From the NCBI GenBank assembly GCA_964477735.1, contig CAYZFD010000002.1, positions 12,955-76,954 on the forward strand: a stretch of DNA of 64,000 nt, given 5' to 3'. This DNA is from CAYZFD01 sp964477735. Lineage in GTDB: Bacteria; Bacteroidota; Bacteroidia; Flavobacteriales; Flavobacteriaceae. The notes beneath the pieces are model-generated. The model was given only the letters and a program-made list of their open reading frames with translations. It did not search any database and was not told where the DNA came from. Of the stretch, positions 62,901 through 64,000 are shown piece after piece; within the stretch, counting starts at the first letter, position 1; every line of letters begins with the position of its first letter. Position numbers and translations under genes: made by a program.

Positions 62901-63170
62901 TTAGGCAAGTTTTTCCACTTTGTTTAGTAGTGCCTGAGCTGTCGCTTCCAACTCCAAATTCAGTTGCTTGAAATGTGTGTGTTTATTGTCCACATCTTTA
63001 GTGTGGATTTTTGCAATAAAGTCATCAAAAGCAGCAATGACCTCATCTATAAGTGCCTCGCTCTTGGCGGCGTCTATGCTCGTGTTTTCCAATTCCTTTT
63101 CATAAATCAACTCAATGATTTCTCCCATAATGGCATTTAAATCTTTCTTAAGGTTGCGAATGCTGGCCAT
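62901..63170 (-). CDS. Small helical protein, unknown function
   Basis: An 89-residue protein with three predicted amphipathic helices, beginning MASIRNLKKDLNAIMGEIIE and continuing SEALIDEVIAAFDDFIAKIH. It has no signal peptide or membrane segment and no motif that I can name. A TATCTTTG box at 63194-63187 lies 16 bases before the start. It appears to be a conserved flavobacterial hypothetical, judging by its clean start, promoter and codon use. Confidence 0.65.
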   Translation of the reverse strand: MASIRNLKKDLNAIMGEIIELIYEKELENTSIDAAKSEALIDEVIAAFDDFIAKIHTKDVDNKHTHFKQLNLELEATAQALLNKVEKLA

Positions 63171-63186
63171 AATTTTTAATTTTTAC

Positions 63187-63194
63187 CAAAGATA
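63187..63194 (-). promoter_or_regulatory. -7 promoter element of the small helical protein gene
   Basis: TATCTTTG on the minus strand, 16 bases before the ATG at 63170. No clear -33 element. Confidence 0.4.
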
Positions 63195-63242
63195 GTGAAA
63201 TGAAACTTTTGCTGGATTTTATTTTAGGTTTCAAAACGAATT

Positions 63243-63653
63243 CTAATCTCCTGAAAAATCTACGTAGTTTCGGGGTGTTTCGTAGAGTCTAACACTCAAC
63301 GTTTTTTGAGCGTCTATGTGAGGGCGAAGTTTTTTCCAAATCACCATGGCGATGTTTTCAGCAGTGGGATTGAGGGATTTAAACTCCAAAACTTCTTCGT
63401 TTAAATTCTTGTGATCAAGCGCCTCTTCTATCTCACTTTTAATCAATTCTTTAAGAAACTTAACATCCACAACAAACCCTGTTTCGGGATCAATTTCCCC
63501 ACAAACAGAAACGACTAAATCATAGTTATGACCGTGAAAATTAGGGTTGCTGCATTTACCAAAAACTAAGGCGTTTTTTTCATCGCTCCAATCGGGGCGA
63601 AACAAACGATGAGCAGCATTAAAATGTGCTTTTCTATGGACGGTAGCTTTCAT
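63243..63653 (-). CDS. queD: 6-carboxytetrahydropterin synthase (QueD family)
   Basis: A 136-residue pterin synthase. The zinc site is AAHR at the start and FHGHNY after the catalytic GKCSNPN; a further motif is ALDHKNLNE with NPTAENIA (SLNPTAENIAMVIW). QueD makes 6-carboxytetrahydropterin in queuosine biosynthesis; sequence alone does not fully exclude the related pyruvoyl-tetrahydropterin synthase. It starts inside the idi stop (ATGA). Confidence 0.88.
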   Translation of the reverse strand: MKATVHRKAHFNAAHRLFRPDWSDEKNALVFGKCSNPNFHGHNYDLVVSVCGEIDPETGFVVDVKFLKELIKSEIEEALDHKNLNEEVLEFKSLNPTAENIAMVIWKKLRPHIDAQKTLSVRLYETPRNYVDFSGD

Positions 63654-64000
63654 AACGTTTTTATTTGTTCGTAGAACTGCTCAAAGATAATGATAAACCA
63701 AACGGTATAGTTTTGAGGGTTTTGGTTGACATCATCACGAACCACATCAATGGGCATCCATTTCCAATTTGCAACTTCGTCGGGATTGATGTTGGGTGCG
63801 TCGTTGTATTGCCCAATCATAATGTGGTCTAACTCGTGTTCGGTTAGGCCGTTATCAAAAGGGGCTTTGTAAATAAAAGAGGTGACCTCTCTCAATTCGG
63901 TTTCAAAACCCATTTCTTCTTGCAAACGGCGTTTGCCGGCAGCGATATTGGTTTCGCCATCACGTTGGTGGCTGCAACAGGTATTGGTCCACAACCCAGG
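63650..64000 (-). CDS. idi: Isopentenyl-diphosphate delta-isomerase, C-terminal part (partial)
   Basis: The frame is open to the window edge, so the N-terminus lies beyond it. The visible 116 residues begin PGLWTNTCCSHQRDGETN, which contains the active-site Cys and metal His of type I isomerases, and continue with AAGKRRLQEEMGF, the Nudix-like signature helix, and ELDHIMIGQY. The enzyme interconverts IPP and DMAPP for isoprenoids. It overlaps queD by four bases. Confidence 0.93.
   Translation of the reverse strand, partial: PGLWTNTCCSHQRDGETNIAAGKRRLQEEMGFETELREVTSFIYKAPFDNGLTEHELDHIMIGQYNDAPNINPDEVANWKWMPIDVVRDDVNQNPQNYTVWFIIIFEQFYEQIKTL

Overview
The window is a low-GC bacterial chromosome segment from a member of the Bacteroidota, almost certainly a flavobacterium. 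The evidence is a gene for a very large type IX secretion system (T9SS) type B cargo protein, a second small protein ending in a T9SS type A sorting domain, the Bacteroidota-only cluster rpmB-rpmG-DUF4295-ftsY, BshC of bacillithiol synthesis, and many promoters with a -7 box TANNTTTG and, in the best cases, a -33 box TTTG about 20 bases upstream. Shine-Dalgarno sequences are generally absent, as usual in this phylum, so starts were chosen from conserved N-termini, signal peptides and the position of the -7 boxes. I see no rRNA, tRNA, CRISPR array, transposase, prophage or integrated element. About 56 protein genes fill nearly all of the sequence.

Layout. 1-7.7 kb (+): the end of an OstA-like gene, then a class III aminotransferase, a TPR protein, two tandem DUF368 membrane proteins, shikimate dehydrogenase and a five-repeat DUF349 protein. 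7.7-9.4 kb (-): ruvX-def-mazG. 9.5-15.4 kb: dapD, an LTA-synthase-like membrane sulfatase and three glycosyltransferases (an envelope glycan locus). 15.5-19.0 kb (+): Sua5-type tRNA threonylcarbamoylation enzyme, CCA-adding enzyme, heme A synthase and a pRiA4b ORF-3 family protein, facing an unassigned protein with kinase-like motifs. 20.2-28.4 kb (+): an ABC transporter pair and the 2120-residue T9SS cargo. 28.4-34.2 kb: uvrB, sucC, lysA, the mini T9SS protein and a Gfo/Idh/MocA oxidoreductase. 34.2-47.0 kb (-): mnmA, yidC, pyrG, a LysM protein, guaA, bshC, rimO, ftsY and the ribosomal proteins. 47.4-51.5 kb (+): a denitrification operon made of an outer-membrane porin-like protein, a copper nitrite reductase fused to cytochrome c, a NirV-like protein and a Sco copper chaperone, behind an FNR/CRP-type palindrome. 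51.5-57.5 kb (-): cinA, a fumarylacetoacetase-family enzyme, a DnaQ-like exonuclease, a 2-oxoacid dehydrogenase E2, a glycosyltransferase and recR. 57.5-64 kb: a sodium/solute symporter, fabH, htpG, a DUF4369 lipoprotein, a small helical protein, queD and the end of idi.

Three 100-N scaffold gaps need care. Those in pyrG and recR are artefacts: each is flanked by the same 55-base sequence on both sides, and collapsing the copy plus the Ns restores one full-length frame. The gap in uvrB is real. The three bases-per-codon arithmetic shows that its N count is wrong, and the true end of uvrB is in another frame, at 30153.

No clearly new multi-gene system stands out. The best leads are a possible leader-peptide/attenuator unit or small RNA between fabH and htpG, the regulation and make-up of the nirK operon (its NirV lacks the catalytic cysteines of formylglycine-generating enzymes), the kinase-like unassigned protein, the C-type lectin module inserted in the giant T9SS adhesin, and a secreted protein that is little more than a T9SS sorting domain. 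Every one of nine convergent gene pairs ends within 17 bases of overlap or 10 bases of separation, so the genome is packed tightly.
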